The notes beneath the pieces are model-generated. The model worked only from the letters and a program-made list of their open reading frames with translations, did not search any database and was not told the origin of the DNA. From positions 1-33,419 of the forward strand of contig ADNK01002941.1 in NCBI GenBank assembly GCA_000320545.1: 33,419 nucleotides of DNA, read 5' to 3'. Source of the DNA: Bigelowiella natans CCMP2755. Lineage: Eukaryota > Cercozoa > Chlorarachniophyceae. Every line of letters begins with the position of its first letter. The stretch's first letter is position 1. Of this stretch, positions 19,966-27,654 are shown in pieces. A program made the position numbers and the translations under genes.

Positions 19966-20151
19966 ATGGATAAAGAAATAGAACGAATACTCATACACAA
20001 GGGATTAACCAAAGGAATAATAAGTATGATAGATGAATACCTATATCAAAGTTATTTAGTGTGTTTAACTCACAATTTCCGCAGACTTAACAATAGTCCT
20101 AAACTTAAGTTCATCAACAAATTAAATTTTAAAAAAAAATATGTAAATTAA
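19966..20151 (+). CDS. Small basic protein of unknown function, 61 aa
   Basis: Diverges from the integrase gene with a 42-bp AT-rich spacer. The first half is mixed helical (GLTKGIISMIDEYLYQSYLV); the tail is basic (KLKFINKLNFKKKYVN). Not recognised. Compact packing with its neighbours supports it being a gene. Confidence 0.5.
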   Translation: MDKEIERILIHKGLTKGIISMIDEYLYQSYLVCLTHNFRRLNNSPKLKFINKLNFKKKYVN

Positions 20152-20163
20152 TAATATAGAAAT

Positions 20164-20340
20164 ATGATAAAGTTAATATATGATTTAATCGTAAATTTGC
20201 TACCAGACAATTTTACAACATACAGAAATGATGATGCTGTTGTGGTTTATGACAGGTCAGTGTGGAAGATGGAAAGCAGGGACGATGCTATCTTATTGAT
20301 TAAGAAGAATATATGTAATATGTCAATAATAAATTGTTAA
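20164..20340 (+). CDS. Small protein of unknown function, 58 aa
   Basis: An open frame from ATG 20164 to TAA 20340, starting 12 bp after the preceding stop. It reads MIKLIYDLIVNLLPDNFTTY at its start and later contains VVVYDRSVWKMESRDDAILL. Not recognised; the position in a tight run of same-strand genes is the main support. Confidence 0.45.
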   Translation: MIKLIYDLIVNLLPDNFTTYRNDDAVVVYDRSVWKMESRDDAILLIKKNICNMSIINC

Positions 20341-20363
20341 TATATATTTATTCCAAATTTCAT

Positions 20364-20398
20364 TTTCAACACATTCAACCCTCTCCAAGGTGTTGAAA
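20364..20398. promoter_or_regulatory. Hairpin in the leader region of the reductase gene
   Basis: TTTCAACAC (20364-20372) and GTGTTGAAA (20390-20398) form a perfect 9-bp stem with a 17-base loop, in the 100-bp gap before the reductase ATG. It could end the upstream transcript or regulate the reductase gene. Confidence 0.5.
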
Positions 20399-20440
20399 CA
20401 CAATATTAAATTAAATATAAAAATATATAGTATAATATAT

Positions 20441-21400
20441 ATGAATAGTATACTCAAAGATGTTGATAGAACTTCTCTCTTTCCAATCAGGCACAAAGAT
20501 ATATGGAATGCCTACAAGATACAACAAGCAGGATACTGGACTGCTGAAGAAATAGATTTCAGTAATGATGCTGATGACTTCTCCAAATTAAGTCAGGACG
20601 AACAAAAGTACTTAAAATATACCCTCATCTTCTTTGCGAATAGTGATATTGAAGTGAATGAAATGATAAATAGGAATCTATACGAGGAGTTTAAGGCATT
20701 AGAAATTCGTATGTGCTACGACTTTCAAAGGCAAATGGAAAATATACACACAGAAACATACAATCTACAGATAGATACTTTGATAAAAGATAAAAAAGAG
20801 AAAGAGGATTTGATAAATGCTGTAAAGAATAATCCTATCATAGAACAAAAAATTAACTTCTGTAGGAAACAGGTCTTGTTGTACAACTCCATACAGCATA
20901 AATTGATATGTCAGGTCATCTTTGAAGGCATATTCTTCGCTTCCTCGTTCGCTTGTATTTACTACTTCAAGCAGAAAGGTATATTGAAAGGTCTAACTTT
21001 ATCTAATGAATTTATCAGCAGAGATGAGAACCTACATTATAGTTTCAGTATTATGCTATACAATAAGTTAGAGAAGAGACTATCACAAGCAGAAGTAGCG
21101 GTCTTGTTTGATAAGGCACTATGTATTGAGCGAGACTTCATCACACAAGCATTGCCTGTTAGATTGTTAGGAATGAATGCGGATATGATGTTAGACTACA
21201 TCAAATTCACAATAGACAACATATTACTCAAATTAGGTTATGATACAATCCACAATGTGAGTAATCCTTTGACCTGGATGGAAAGACTGGATTTACAAGG
21301 CAAGACCAATTTCTTTGAGAGTAGAGAAAGCAACTACCAATCTGCTAATGTATTAAACGAGAACAAAGAAGACATCTTTGAAGTAGATTTAAATTTTTAA
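20441..21400 (+). CDS. Ribonucleotide reductase small subunit (class I R2)
   Basis: R2 holds the di-iron/tyrosyl radical that starts reduction of ribonucleotides to deoxyribonucleotides, working with a large R1 subunit. From the ATG at 20441 (319 aa) the full metal set is visible: D69 (FFANSD), E100 and H103 (MENIHTE), E162 (FEGIFF), E196 and H199 (RDENLH). Y107 sits at the radical-tyrosine position four after H103. The end, EDIFEVDLNF, resembles the conserved acidic/aromatic tail that docks into R1. Length is normal and the frame intact, so the enzyme is probably functional. No R1 gene is in the window; R1 would come from the host or a co-infecting virus. The frame extends upstream of 20441 only with a non-ATG start. 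Confidence 0.95.
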   Translation: MNSILKDVDRTSLFPIRHKDIWNAYKIQQAGYWTAEEIDFSNDADDFSKLSQDEQKYLKYTLIFFANSDIEVNEMINRNLYEEFKALEIRMCYDFQRQMENIHTETYNLQIDTLIKDKKEKEDLINAVKNNPIIEQKINFCRKQVLLYNSIQHKLICQVIFEGIFFASSFACIYYFKQKGILKGLTLSNEFISRDENLHYSFSIMLYNKLEKRLSQAEVAVLFDKALCIERDFITQALPVRLLGMNADMMLDYIKFTIDNILLKLGYDTIHNVSNPLTWMERLDLQGKTNFFESRESNYQSANVLNENKEDIFEVDLNF

Positions 21401-21404
21401 TCTA
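21401..21404 (+). promoter_or_regulatory. TCTA late-promoter-like motif
   Basis: TCTA in AT-rich flanks, beginning 15 nt before the ATG at 21416, directly after the reductase stop codon. Confidence 0.55.
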
Positions 21405-21415
21405 AATCATTATAG

Positions 21416-21625
21416 ATGCTACTGGAAATAGTTAGACTATTACAATTACAACTACGATTAACAAGATTAAGAAAAGAGATAAACAAATTGATAAAGCAAA
21501 ACAAGAAACTGATAAAAGAGAACAGCAAATTGTTGATACAATTAAATATTATGAAACAACCCTTTGATGACACTGGTGATTTAACTGATAGTGCTTTTAG
21601 GATGTTGATGGACGACGAAAAATAA
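21416..21625 (+). CDS. Small coiled-coil protein, 69 aa
   Basis: Starts 15 bp after the reductase stop. Residues 1-45 form a strong heptad-like helix (LRLTRLRKEINKLIKQNKKL, then IKENSKLLIQLN). The tail DDTGDLTDSAFRMLMDDE is acidic. A small scaffold or oligomerisation protein is possible. No family recognised. Confidence 0.65.
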   Translation: MLLEIVRLLQLQLRLTRLRKEINKLIKQNKKLIKENSKLLIQLNIMKQPFDDTGDLTDSAFRMLMDDEK

Positions 21626-21629
21626 TCTA
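21626..21629 (+). promoter_or_regulatory. TCTA late-promoter-like motif
   Basis: TCTA begins 15 nt before the ATG at 21641 and just after the stop codon of the coiled-coil gene. Confidence 0.55.
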
Positions 21630-21640
21630 ATCTTTATTAA

Positions 21641-21751
21641 ATGATTGTAGTGTTATTAATATTAGGACTTATCTTTTCCATAGGATATACGATAGGAAAG
21701 ATAGTAGCAAGGAACACGGATTTAGACCCTACCAACGATATTAGAGTATGA
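21641..21751 (+). CDS. Single-pass membrane microprotein, 36 aa
   Basis: Open frame MIVVLLILGLIFSIGYTIGK followed by a short polar tail, ending TGA at 21749-21751. Residues 2-19 form one hydrophobic span with a GxxxG-like spacing. Its last 11 bp overlap the end of the convergent gene. A TCTA motif 15 nt upstream and tight spacing support a real gene. Confidence 0.6.
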   Translation: MIVVLLILGLIFSIGYTIGKIVARNTDLDPTNDIRV

Positions 21752-22052
21752 TGAGATTAAATTTATCAGCATAGTCCTCTAAACTATCCTTCAAATCAGG
21801 TTTATTCCACAAGACCCAACGAGATAATGAACCAGCAGTCAGGAATTTACTCCAATCTTCATTCTTCATATGCCTTGTCAGGTATCTATCTTTTCTGTTT
21901 ATATCTTTATGTATCGTAAAGTCGCTATACCGACTATCTCCAAAGTCTGTGTGTTTTACTTTCATTATCCTTCCACCCTTATCAACATAAAAGAGCATCC
22001 TATGCTTCTTATTTTTAAGAGGTGATTTCATTAGTTTAATATATATTTTCAT
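21741..22052 (-). CDS. Conserved small viral protein (DUF5754-like), 103 aa
   Basis: The pattern KKHRMLFYV, HTDFGDSRYSDFTIHKD, RKDRYLTRHMKNEDW, TAGSLSRWVLWNKPDLKDS matches a small family of unknown function common in algal and other large DNA viruses and their satellites (I believe DUF5754; from memory, not searched). Basic, single domain, complete. No TCTA motif upstream, so it may not share the timing of the virion genes. Confidence 0.7.
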   Translation of the reverse strand: MKIYIKLMKSPLKNKKHRMLFYVDKGGRIMKVKHTDFGDSRYSDFTIHKDINRKDRYLTRHMKNEDWSKFLTAGSLSRWVLWNKPDLKDSLEDYADKFNLIIL

Positions 22053-22067
22053 ATTATAATGTTTAAC

Positions 22068-22102
22068 ATAAAATAAATTGTTAAAAAAACAATTTATTTT
22101 AT
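22068..22102. terminator. Perfect 15-bp inverted repeat, possible transcript 3' end of the capsid gene
   Basis: ATAAAATAAATTGTT (22068-22082) pairs fully with AACAATTTATTTTAT (22088-22102) around a 5-A loop. It lies in the 117-bp gap after the major capsid stop (leftward gene) and just before the next leftward gene. Mimivirus-group transcripts are reported to end at such hairpins. Confidence 0.6.
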
Positions 22103-22169
22103 ATTAAGAGGAAAAATAAATTTCTATTTATTTTTTCTTGTTCTTAACAAAAATATTATAATATAAAAT

Positions 22170-23993
22170 TTATAATAACGAAGAGAGTTTCTTTTTCATT
22201 CCACCACCACTTACGGATGCTTTACCTCCCATCTTTTTCTTGAGCACATTTGCTCCCATTTTAAGAACGGCATCTTGAACTTTAGGATTAGAGGCAATAT
22301 TTTTCACAGTTTTCCCAACTTTAGATGCTAAACTGCTAAAGAACCCTGAACCGACTAATTTGTTTTCAACATCACTTCCTCCAAATTGTGCTGATAATAC
22401 ATCCTGTTCTGTAATAAGGTTCTTAACAATCATAGAAGAACCTGCTACAGTCTTGAAAAATCCTGATTGAGGGGTCATAACTACAAGTTGAAGGTTTGGA
22501 ATAGCAACATCACCCATTGCTGTAGGTTTCATACAGGTTGCTTGGATTTGTAGTGTATAGTTTCCAATCACACCTGGTGCTTGAGAAGGGTTTAATTCAA
22601 TATCTTTACCCATCTTAGCAATGACGAACCCACCACTGGTGTGGATTTTTCTGCCTTTACTTCTACTGCTTCCAATATAGGTGTGGAAATCAATTTCTAA
22701 TCCATTATCATAACTCATCTTGTATAATTTATCCACAGGCATTGTGTTTAAAAGACCGCTTCTGTTGTCAAAGGTAATGTTTAAATTTGTGATGGGAAAA
22801 TAGAATTCGTTTTCAGTCGCATCATATGTTGTTTTCTTAACAGCAATAATTAAACTATCAGGGATACTTGGTAATGTTATGGTGGATGATAATATAGTTT
22901 TACTGTTGTTTATCCCTTGAGGAAAACCATTACTATCAATAGTTCTATATGTAGGAAACTCCATATATGGGACAATATTTTCAGGACTGACTTTGAGGTC
23001 TAAAGCAGGAGTTAAATACACAACATCTATATAACTTTGTAAAAATGGTCCTGGTTTATTCGCTAATGTAACGAATTCTGCTCTACAGGTTATAGCACCT
23101 GCTTCAGTACCGATTCTGTTTCCATCGTAGCAGACTGCTCTACTTGGGTCTTTGAAATTGATTTGGAGGGTAGCATTATTAACACCGTATAAACCTACAC
23201 TATGATAATTCTCAGGAACATAGCATAAAGGACTAATCATAAGTTTCTCTTTGGATGTAAATTTTAGGAAAAATTTATATTCTGCTTGGACTTGATTTCC
23301 AACTGCTCTTGCGACTGGTTCGCCATCTACATATGGATAAGCAACACCACCTATGTTCACATTTCCATTAAAGTTGTCCGCTAAAACATTGCCATTTTCA
23401 TCTACAAAGTTCACATCAAAATGTGCTCCATTCTTGTGGTAGAATTTATCGCCGTCAAAGAACCCAGTAATACTATTATTGAATGCCCCTTTACCTTCGC
23501 TATATTTTCCATAAGGTGATAAATAGGAAGGGCAAATCGCACTGCTACTATCATATTTTGGGTCAGTAGTCATTAGAAGCAACTGCTCGTTAATGGATTG
23601 GTCTAAATTGGTCGTACTTACGGTATCGTTGATTTGAAGACTCATTGTAGAAACCATTCGGTGTAAAGGGAAGTTGTTTAAGGATAAGATTTCACTTAAG
23701 GTTGCGATTTTAGCATTAGCAGCAGGGTTTCCATCCACACCAAAATCAACAGTAGTCTTAAAATCACCTCTATTTAAGGTGACTAAAAGGGTGACCTCGC
23801 TAGTCCAGTTTATCTTTCGGTCAACGAAGACATTTAAAGAAGGTATGGTAATGTTATAGTTTTGATTACTCGCACTTGCGGATAAAGATTTAATCTGTTT
23901 GTTATTCACTGACATAGAACTCTTAGAGATTTTGTATTCAGGTGGTAACTGAACTGTTCTCGCATCATAAACTGCTTTCTTACTTAAATTCAT
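22170..23993 (-). CDS. Major capsid protein (double jelly-roll)
   Basis: Product of 607 aa, close to the size of virophage and polinton-like virus major capsid proteins. Features include the N-terminal strands ITIPSLNVFVDRKINWTSEV, the segment EYKFFLKFTSKEKLMISPLC and PYMEFPTYRTIDSNGFPQGI, plus location in the virion gene block. It would form the pseudo-hexameric capsomers. The last part is unusual: LVGSG at 546-550 fits the adenain consensus (M/I/L)xGx-G, followed by a basic amphipathic tail (GFFSSLASKVGKTVKNIAS onward, ending in a Gly/Lys-rich segment). Cleavage after residue 549 would free a 58-residue peptide. The ATG follows AATTATATATG; TCTC replaces TCTA 17 nt upstream. Assignment rests on pattern and context, not a search. 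Confidence 0.88.
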   Translation of the reverse strand: MNLSKKAVYDARTVQLPPEYKISKSSMSVNNKQIKSLSASASNQNYNITIPSLNVFVDRKINWTSEVTLLVTLNRGDFKTTVDFGVDGNPAANAKIATLSEILSLNNFPLHRMVSTMSLQINDTVSTTNLDQSINEQLLLMTTDPKYDSSSAICPSYLSPYGKYSEGKGAFNNSITGFFDGDKFYHKNGAHFDVNFVDENGNVLADNFNGNVNIGGVAYPYVDGEPVARAVGNQVQAEYKFFLKFTSKEKLMISPLCYVPENYHSVGLYGVNNATLQINFKDPSRAVCYDGNRIGTEAGAITCRAEFVTLANKPGPFLQSYIDVVYLTPALDLKVSPENIVPYMEFPTYRTIDSNGFPQGINNSKTILSSTITLPSIPDSLIIAVKKTTYDATENEFYFPITNLNITFDNRSGLLNTMPVDKLYKMSYDNGLEIDFHTYIGSSRSKGRKIHTSGGFVIAKMGKDIELNPSQAPGVIGNYTLQIQATCMKPTAMGDVAIPNLQLVVMTPQSGFFKTVAGSSMIVKNLITEQDVLSAQFGGSDVENKLVGSGFFSSLASKVGKTVKNIASNPKVQDAVLKMGANVLKKKMGGKASVSGGGMKKKLSSLL

Positions 23994-24006
23994 ATATAAT
24001 TACACC

Positions 24007-24010
24007 GAGA
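24007..24010 (-). promoter_or_regulatory. TCTC, variant of the TCTA motif, before the major capsid gene
   Basis: On the minus strand TTTTCTCGGTGTAATTATAT precedes the start; TCTC begins 17 nt before the ATG, the same distance as TCTA before the neighbouring genes. Confidence 0.35.
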
Positions 24011-24023
24011 AAAAAAATTTAAA

Positions 24024-25313
24024 CTATTTTTGCTTTCGTTGAAACATTAGTTTTAGATGGATGCTACTTTTGTTAGGCATTCGTATAGGGACTAAATCAC
24101 CTGTCAACCGATGCTTCCAAAATGCCGAAATCTGTATACTTTTTAAGGGGATGTTCGCAGAGGTAAAGTTAATATATCTGTATTCACCGCTTGGAACATA
24201 GGTAATCGTTCCGCTATAATCATCGGCACTACTAATACCTACTGTCATATCACTAATAACCTTTTGGGAGGTATCTTGCCTACTATCGCTTACTTGCTGT
24301 TTGTCCACAAATTCTAAAGGTGTTCCCGTAATTTCACTCTCAATGGGAATGATATTGGTAGTAAATACAATCGCACTGACTGGACACCATAAACTGCTCA
24401 CACTCTCATAGTCTTGAGATAAAATACTATATGTTTTATTTCCTTTGGTGAGTGAATGAATGTCTAAATCATCCTCAATTGGTAGAATATCGTAGGCACA
24501 TCCTGGTATAGACATATTTTCTACTATATCAGTAATCGTGCCTCTGTTATATTCTATAGTGTTTCTAAGGTCGCCTCCAATATAGTTGTGATGAAAATTG
24601 CTGAAGAGTAAGAAGAGGTTGCTGTTAAAAAACAATCTACCTTTCACATCAAAAATGGTATTGTTGAACCTGTTGTTTTTCTTTCCGTGTATATCCTTGT
24701 CTAAATAAAGTTTAAATAACTGCGAACTTTCTTCATAATAAAGTATAGGTGCTTTGAGATTGTCTAAATGTGTTATTTCATCAGGAAGAAGACCTGGTAC
24801 TTCTGCTTTACATTTAGCAATCAGGTTGTCGTGACATCGTTTGAGAGTTTTATTAATCAAGTGTGCTATATGACTATAGGTAGAGACATAGTAATAATTA
24901 GTAGATAAATCCATCTGCTTCCCTACAGTTGTGGGTGGACTGGTGTTTTTGTTCTGGGTTTCAAAATATACAGTTTCGGTCTGAGACTTTTTGTGGTGTA
25001 TCCCATTTTGAATAAAGTGGTAGAACAGAGTAATCTTGTAAATGGTCTTATTCGCATCGGTCTGGTCTCGCTCAATTTCAGGTATGAATATAGGGATTTC
25101 TCTACCTACACCATTCAATTGAAACCGAATGATGGAGAAATACCAACTGCTGACATCGTCTAATAATGCCTTTGATAGGGTGTCTGTATAACTTACCACA
25201 GGATTATCCTTATTGCTGTCTATGGTCTCGTTATTTACAATATCTAAATTGTAATAAAGGTGGTCTTGATGCTCCTTGTTAAAATTGTTCATAGCAAATA
25301 CATAACTATTCAT
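24024..25313 (-). CDS. Minor capsid (penton-type) protein
   Basis: Product of 429 aa, cotranscribed direction with and 30 bp upstream of the major capsid gene. The N-terminus (NPVVSYTDTLSKALLDDVSS, then WYFSIIRFQLNGVGREIPIF) and the C-terminus (PLKSIQISAFWKHRLTGDLV, then PIRMPNKSSIHLKLMFQRK) match the pattern I know for the penton/minor capsid proteins of polinton-like viruses. A jelly-roll pentamer at the fivefold vertices is inferred. LNGVG at 66-70 fits the protease consensus but lies in what should be a structural strand, so cleavage is doubtful. TCTA lies 17 nt before the ATG. Confidence 0.82.
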   Translation of the reverse strand: MNSYVFAMNNFNKEHQDHLYYNLDIVNNETIDSNKDNPVVSYTDTLSKALLDDVSSWYFSIIRFQLNGVGREIPIFIPEIERDQTDANKTIYKITLFYHFIQNGIHHKKSQTETVYFETQNKNTSPPTTVGKQMDLSTNYYYVSTYSHIAHLINKTLKRCHDNLIAKCKAEVPGLLPDEITHLDNLKAPILYYEESSQLFKLYLDKDIHGKKNNRFNNTIFDVKGRLFFNSNLFLLFSNFHHNYIGGDLRNTIEYNRGTITDIVENMSIPGCAYDILPIEDDLDIHSLTKGNKTYSILSQDYESVSSLWCPVSAIVFTTNIIPIESEITGTPLEFVDKQQVSDSRQDTSQKVISDMTVGISSADDYSGTITYVPSGEYRYINFTSANIPLKSIQISAFWKHRLTGDLVPIRMPNKSSIHLKLMFQRKQK

Positions 25314-25326
25314 TATTAATAAAATT

Positions 25327-25330
25327 TAGA
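25327..25330 (-). promoter_or_regulatory. TCTA late-promoter-like motif
   Basis: Minus-strand TTATCTAAATTTTATTAATA precedes the minor capsid ATG; TCTA begins 17 nt upstream. Confidence 0.6.
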
Positions 25331-25338
25331 TAATTTTT

Positions 25339-26226
25339 TTAATATTTTAAATTGTTTTTTTTGATGTATTGTGATGCTTCAATAAACTTCAGTCCCTTAT
25401 CTTTCATCAATTTTTTAATCAAAGCACCCCTTCGTTTCCTTCTGTCGTTTGGATTTGTGGATTTGACCCTTGACTTAACAATCTTCAATCCTTTATCACA
25501 TTGGATGATGTTGCTTCGGTTGGTTTTCCTTTTCTTTTCTGTACTGATGATGGTGGGTGTGATACGACGAGACGGTTTGGATTTTTTAGTTTTCCTTCCT
25601 TTTGTAACATCTACCTCATTGATTTCATCCAGCGATTTGCCTGTGTATTTAAGTGCGATGTTGTTCAGTCTTTCTCGTTCTGCTTCCTGTGCTTTTGTTC
25701 CACCTACTCGTTTACCTTTCCCTGATTTCTTTTCTTCGTCTATTATCACATTTGTTTTCTTATTCCCTTTGCTACTTTTCAACTTTTTATTTACCCTATC
25801 CATTATCCTTTTCTTAAATTCTTTGTTGCTTTCTACCCACTGAAATAGTTCTTTTGGAGGTTTGTCTACCACTACCCAATCGTCTTTATTGTTGTCAGCA
25901 CCTCCATAGTGGTATCCTTTTCCTTTGACTTTTTGAATGAGTGCCTTCACATTAATCTTTTTCTTCTTCTTCTTTTTGTGTTTTACTCCAGATGCTTGGA
26001 CGACTTCATTCGCTACATCCAGGACATCTGCTATCTCAGGTAGTAATTTTTTACCCACTTTCATAGGTATTGAAAACCCTTGTTTAAAACCTTTGTGAAA
26101 GTCTTTCCAAAATCCAGCACCCATTAAGTTCTTTAGTTGTTTAACTTCGTCATCCATTTCCATAATATTCTTAGCATAGTGTAATCCTAACTGTAATGCT
26201 CTTGATTTATCAGCATTTTGCGACAT
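25339..26226 (-). CDS. Lysine-rich virion-type protein with adenain-like cleavage site
   Basis: Product of 295 aa, third of the leftward virion genes. Residues 34-38 are LMGAG, fitting the adenain consensus (M/I/L)xGx-G, followed at once by GFWKDFHKGFKQGFSIPMKV, a Phe/Lys amphipathic helix of the kind found in adenovirus protein VI and in many polinton-like virus proteins. Then come a run of seven lysines (about 92-99), GYHYGGADNNKDDWVVVD, and a long basic tail rich in Lys/Arg. A role as membrane-active or DNA-binding internal capsid protein is inferred. No family was recognised beyond this pattern. TCTA lies 25 nt before the ATG. Confidence 0.75.
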   Translation of the reverse strand: MSQNADKSRALQLGLHYAKNIMEMDDEVKQLKNLMGAGFWKDFHKGFKQGFSIPMKVGKKLLPEIADVLDVANEVVQASGVKHKKKKKKKINVKALIQKVKGKGYHYGGADNNKDDWVVVDKPPKELFQWVESNKEFKKRIMDRVNKKLKSSKGNKKTNVIIDEEKKSGKGKRVGGTKAQEAERERLNNIALKYTGKSLDEINEVDVTKGRKTKKSKPSRRITPTIISTEKKRKTNRSNIIQCDKGLKIVKSRVKSTNPNDRRKRRGALIKKLMKDKGLKFIEASQYIKKNNLKY

Positions 26227-26292
26227 ATGTAATTATATATAAATCATTAGATATTTTTTTTTTTCAATAAAATTTTCTATATAATAATTAAT
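26227..26292. promoter_or_regulatory. 66-bp divergent promoter between the virion blocks
   Basis: This AT-rich gap serves the leftward 295-aa gene and the rightward lipase gene. It carries TCTA on the minus strand (26251-26248, 25 nt from its ATG) and on the plus strand (26276-26279, 17 nt from its ATG), separated by a T-run. Confidence 0.6.
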
Positions 26293-27060
26293 ATGGTGAA
26301 AAAATTTAAAGATGTCATTGATGAGAAAGATTATTACATAGGTTCTGTGAATTCCTATCAACAAACACCTACAGACATAAACGAAAACCTAAAATTAAAA
26401 TATGATAGTGATACTTTTGATGTATATATAGACGAGAAACTCAAAGTCATATTAATAACAATTAGAGGCACTGTACCTACAAGTATGGGTGATTTGTATG
26501 CGGATTACAAGATTGCTTGGAATAATCTACAAGCAAGTAATAGATTTAAAACTGACATTAAGAGAATGGACGAAATAATAAAGCAATATAAACCCAGTCA
26601 ATATCTGTATTTCATAACAGGTCATTCTTTAGGTGGAGCGATAGTGAATGAATTTATAAGGAGGTATCCTTTTATTAAATATGCTACAACCTTCAATGGA
26701 GCATCTCAACCCCAAGATATAAAGATACAGAATAACGATAAGGTGAAGAGAATATACATAAACAAAGACTTTTTATATAGACTTAACAACGGATACAGAT
26801 ATGATAGGTTGAAGGTGTTGAAATACAATCCTGAACAAGTTAGAAGTTTCTTTGATTTTGTGAAAAGAAGGTTTGACTATACCCCAACTATGCTAAAGGC
26901 ACACAGTTTAGACCAACCTGCTTTCAGGAAACTATATAATTACGAAGATGGAAACCCAACGATATTACGGAACGACTATGTAGAAGGCGGATGTAAGAAG
27001 AAGAAGGAATGTAAGTGTAAATACAAAAAGATTATTTCTAAAATTATAAATCTCAAATAA
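26293..27060 (+). CDS. Class 3 lipase-like hydrolase
   Basis: Product of 255 aa with an alpha/beta hydrolase core. LITIRGTVPTS (about 54-64) supplies the oxyanion region. FITGHSLGGAIVNEFIRRYP holds the nucleophile elbow GHSLG with S112. Asp in NKDFLYRL (D159) and His in LKAHSLDQP (H204) are the likely remaining triad members. The C-terminus is Lys/Cys-rich (GGCKKKKECKCKYKK). The family hydrolyses acylglycerols or phospholipids. Placed first in the rightward virion block, it could attack a membrane during entry or exit, as the phospholipase domain of parvoviruses does; that role is inference. No signal peptide seen. Confidence 0.88.
   Translation: MVKKFKDVIDEKDYYIGSVNSYQQTPTDINENLKLKYDSDTFDVYIDEKLKVILITIRGTVPTSMGDLYADYKIAWNNLQASNRFKTDIKRMDEIIKQYKPSQYLYFITGHSLGGAIVNEFIRRYPFIKYATTFNGASQPQDIKIQNNDKVKRIYINKDFLYRLNNGYRYDRLKVLKYNPEQVRSFFDFVKRRFDYTPTMLKAHSLDQPAFRKLYNYEDGNPTILRNDYVEGGCKKKKECKCKYKKIISKIINLK
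27037..27040 (+). promoter_or_regulatory. Weak TCTA candidate before the protease gene
   Basis: TCTA begins 31 nt before the protease ATG, inside the end of the lipase gene. It is farther away than the others, so the protease gene may instead be read from the lipase promoter. Confidence 0.25.
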
Positions 27061-27067
27061 TATATAT

Positions 27068-27631
27068 ATGAATTTATGTAAGAATGTAGATTTCCATAAA
27101 AGTTTAGATAATCTTGTTAGTAGTCTAAAATCATACCCTCTTTCCAATTATGATTTAACAAATGCTCACCCTAATATCAGGATAACTACATCTGCCGACT
27201 TACCGAAATTGCGATTTGCCGACCAACTATTTAATGGTAATATCGGTGTCTTGTTGTGGTTGAATGAGGAGAATTCAGGACACTGGTTGGGTTTAATACG
27301 GAAACAGCACACCATAGAAATTTTTGATAGTTATGGATTTCCTTTTAAGAATATCAACAAGCACCTAAACTCCCAAATGAACATCTCGCCTGATGTGTTG
27401 TTAAACCTCATTAAGAAAGGCGGATACAAACCTATATTTAATAAGAAAATATACCAAAACAGGACCGATAAAAGCAATGCTACATGCGGAAGATGGGTTC
27501 TCTTAAGGTTCGCTTTTTCAAAATACAACCTCAAAGAGTTTGATAGGATTTTAAAACATATAAAAAATAAAACCTGTATCAATTCATTAGAATTGAGTGT
27601 TTTATATACAAATGAAATTTTAAACAAATAA
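27068..27631 (+). CDS. Adenain-type maturation cysteine protease
   Basis: Product of 187 aa, a typical length for this family. Catalytic residues in the family order: H72 in NSGHWLGLI, D87 in IEIFDSYGFPF, Q130 in KKIYQNRT (oxyanion), and C140 in NATCGRWVLLRF. In adenoviruses, polintons and virophages this enzyme trims internal capsid proteins after assembly. Candidate substrates carrying its consensus are encoded by three other genes here. It starts 7 bp after the lipase stop, directly behind TATATATATG, and is followed by the 560-aa gene. All key residues are present, so it is probably active. Confidence 0.92.
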   Translation: MNLCKNVDFHKSLDNLVSSLKSYPLSNYDLTNAHPNIRITTSADLPKLRFADQLFNGNIGVLLWLNEENSGHWLGLIRKQHTIEIFDSYGFPFKNINKHLNSQMNISPDVLLNLIKKGGYKPIFNKKIYQNRTDKSNATCGRWVLLRFAFSKYNLKEFDRILKHIKNKTCINSLELSVLYTNEILNK

Positions 27632-27637
27632 TTATTA

Positions 27638-27641
27638 TCTA
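27638..27641 (+). promoter_or_regulatory. TCTA late-promoter-like motif
   Basis: TTATCTAAACTTATATATAT precedes the 560-aa gene; TCTA begins 17 nt before its ATG. Confidence 0.6.
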
Positions 27642-27654
27642 AACTTATATATAT

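Noticed and set aside
24024-25313. LNGVG in the minor capsid protein as a protease site
   Set aside because: It fits the consensus but lies in the middle of a probable jelly-roll strand, so processing there is unlikely.
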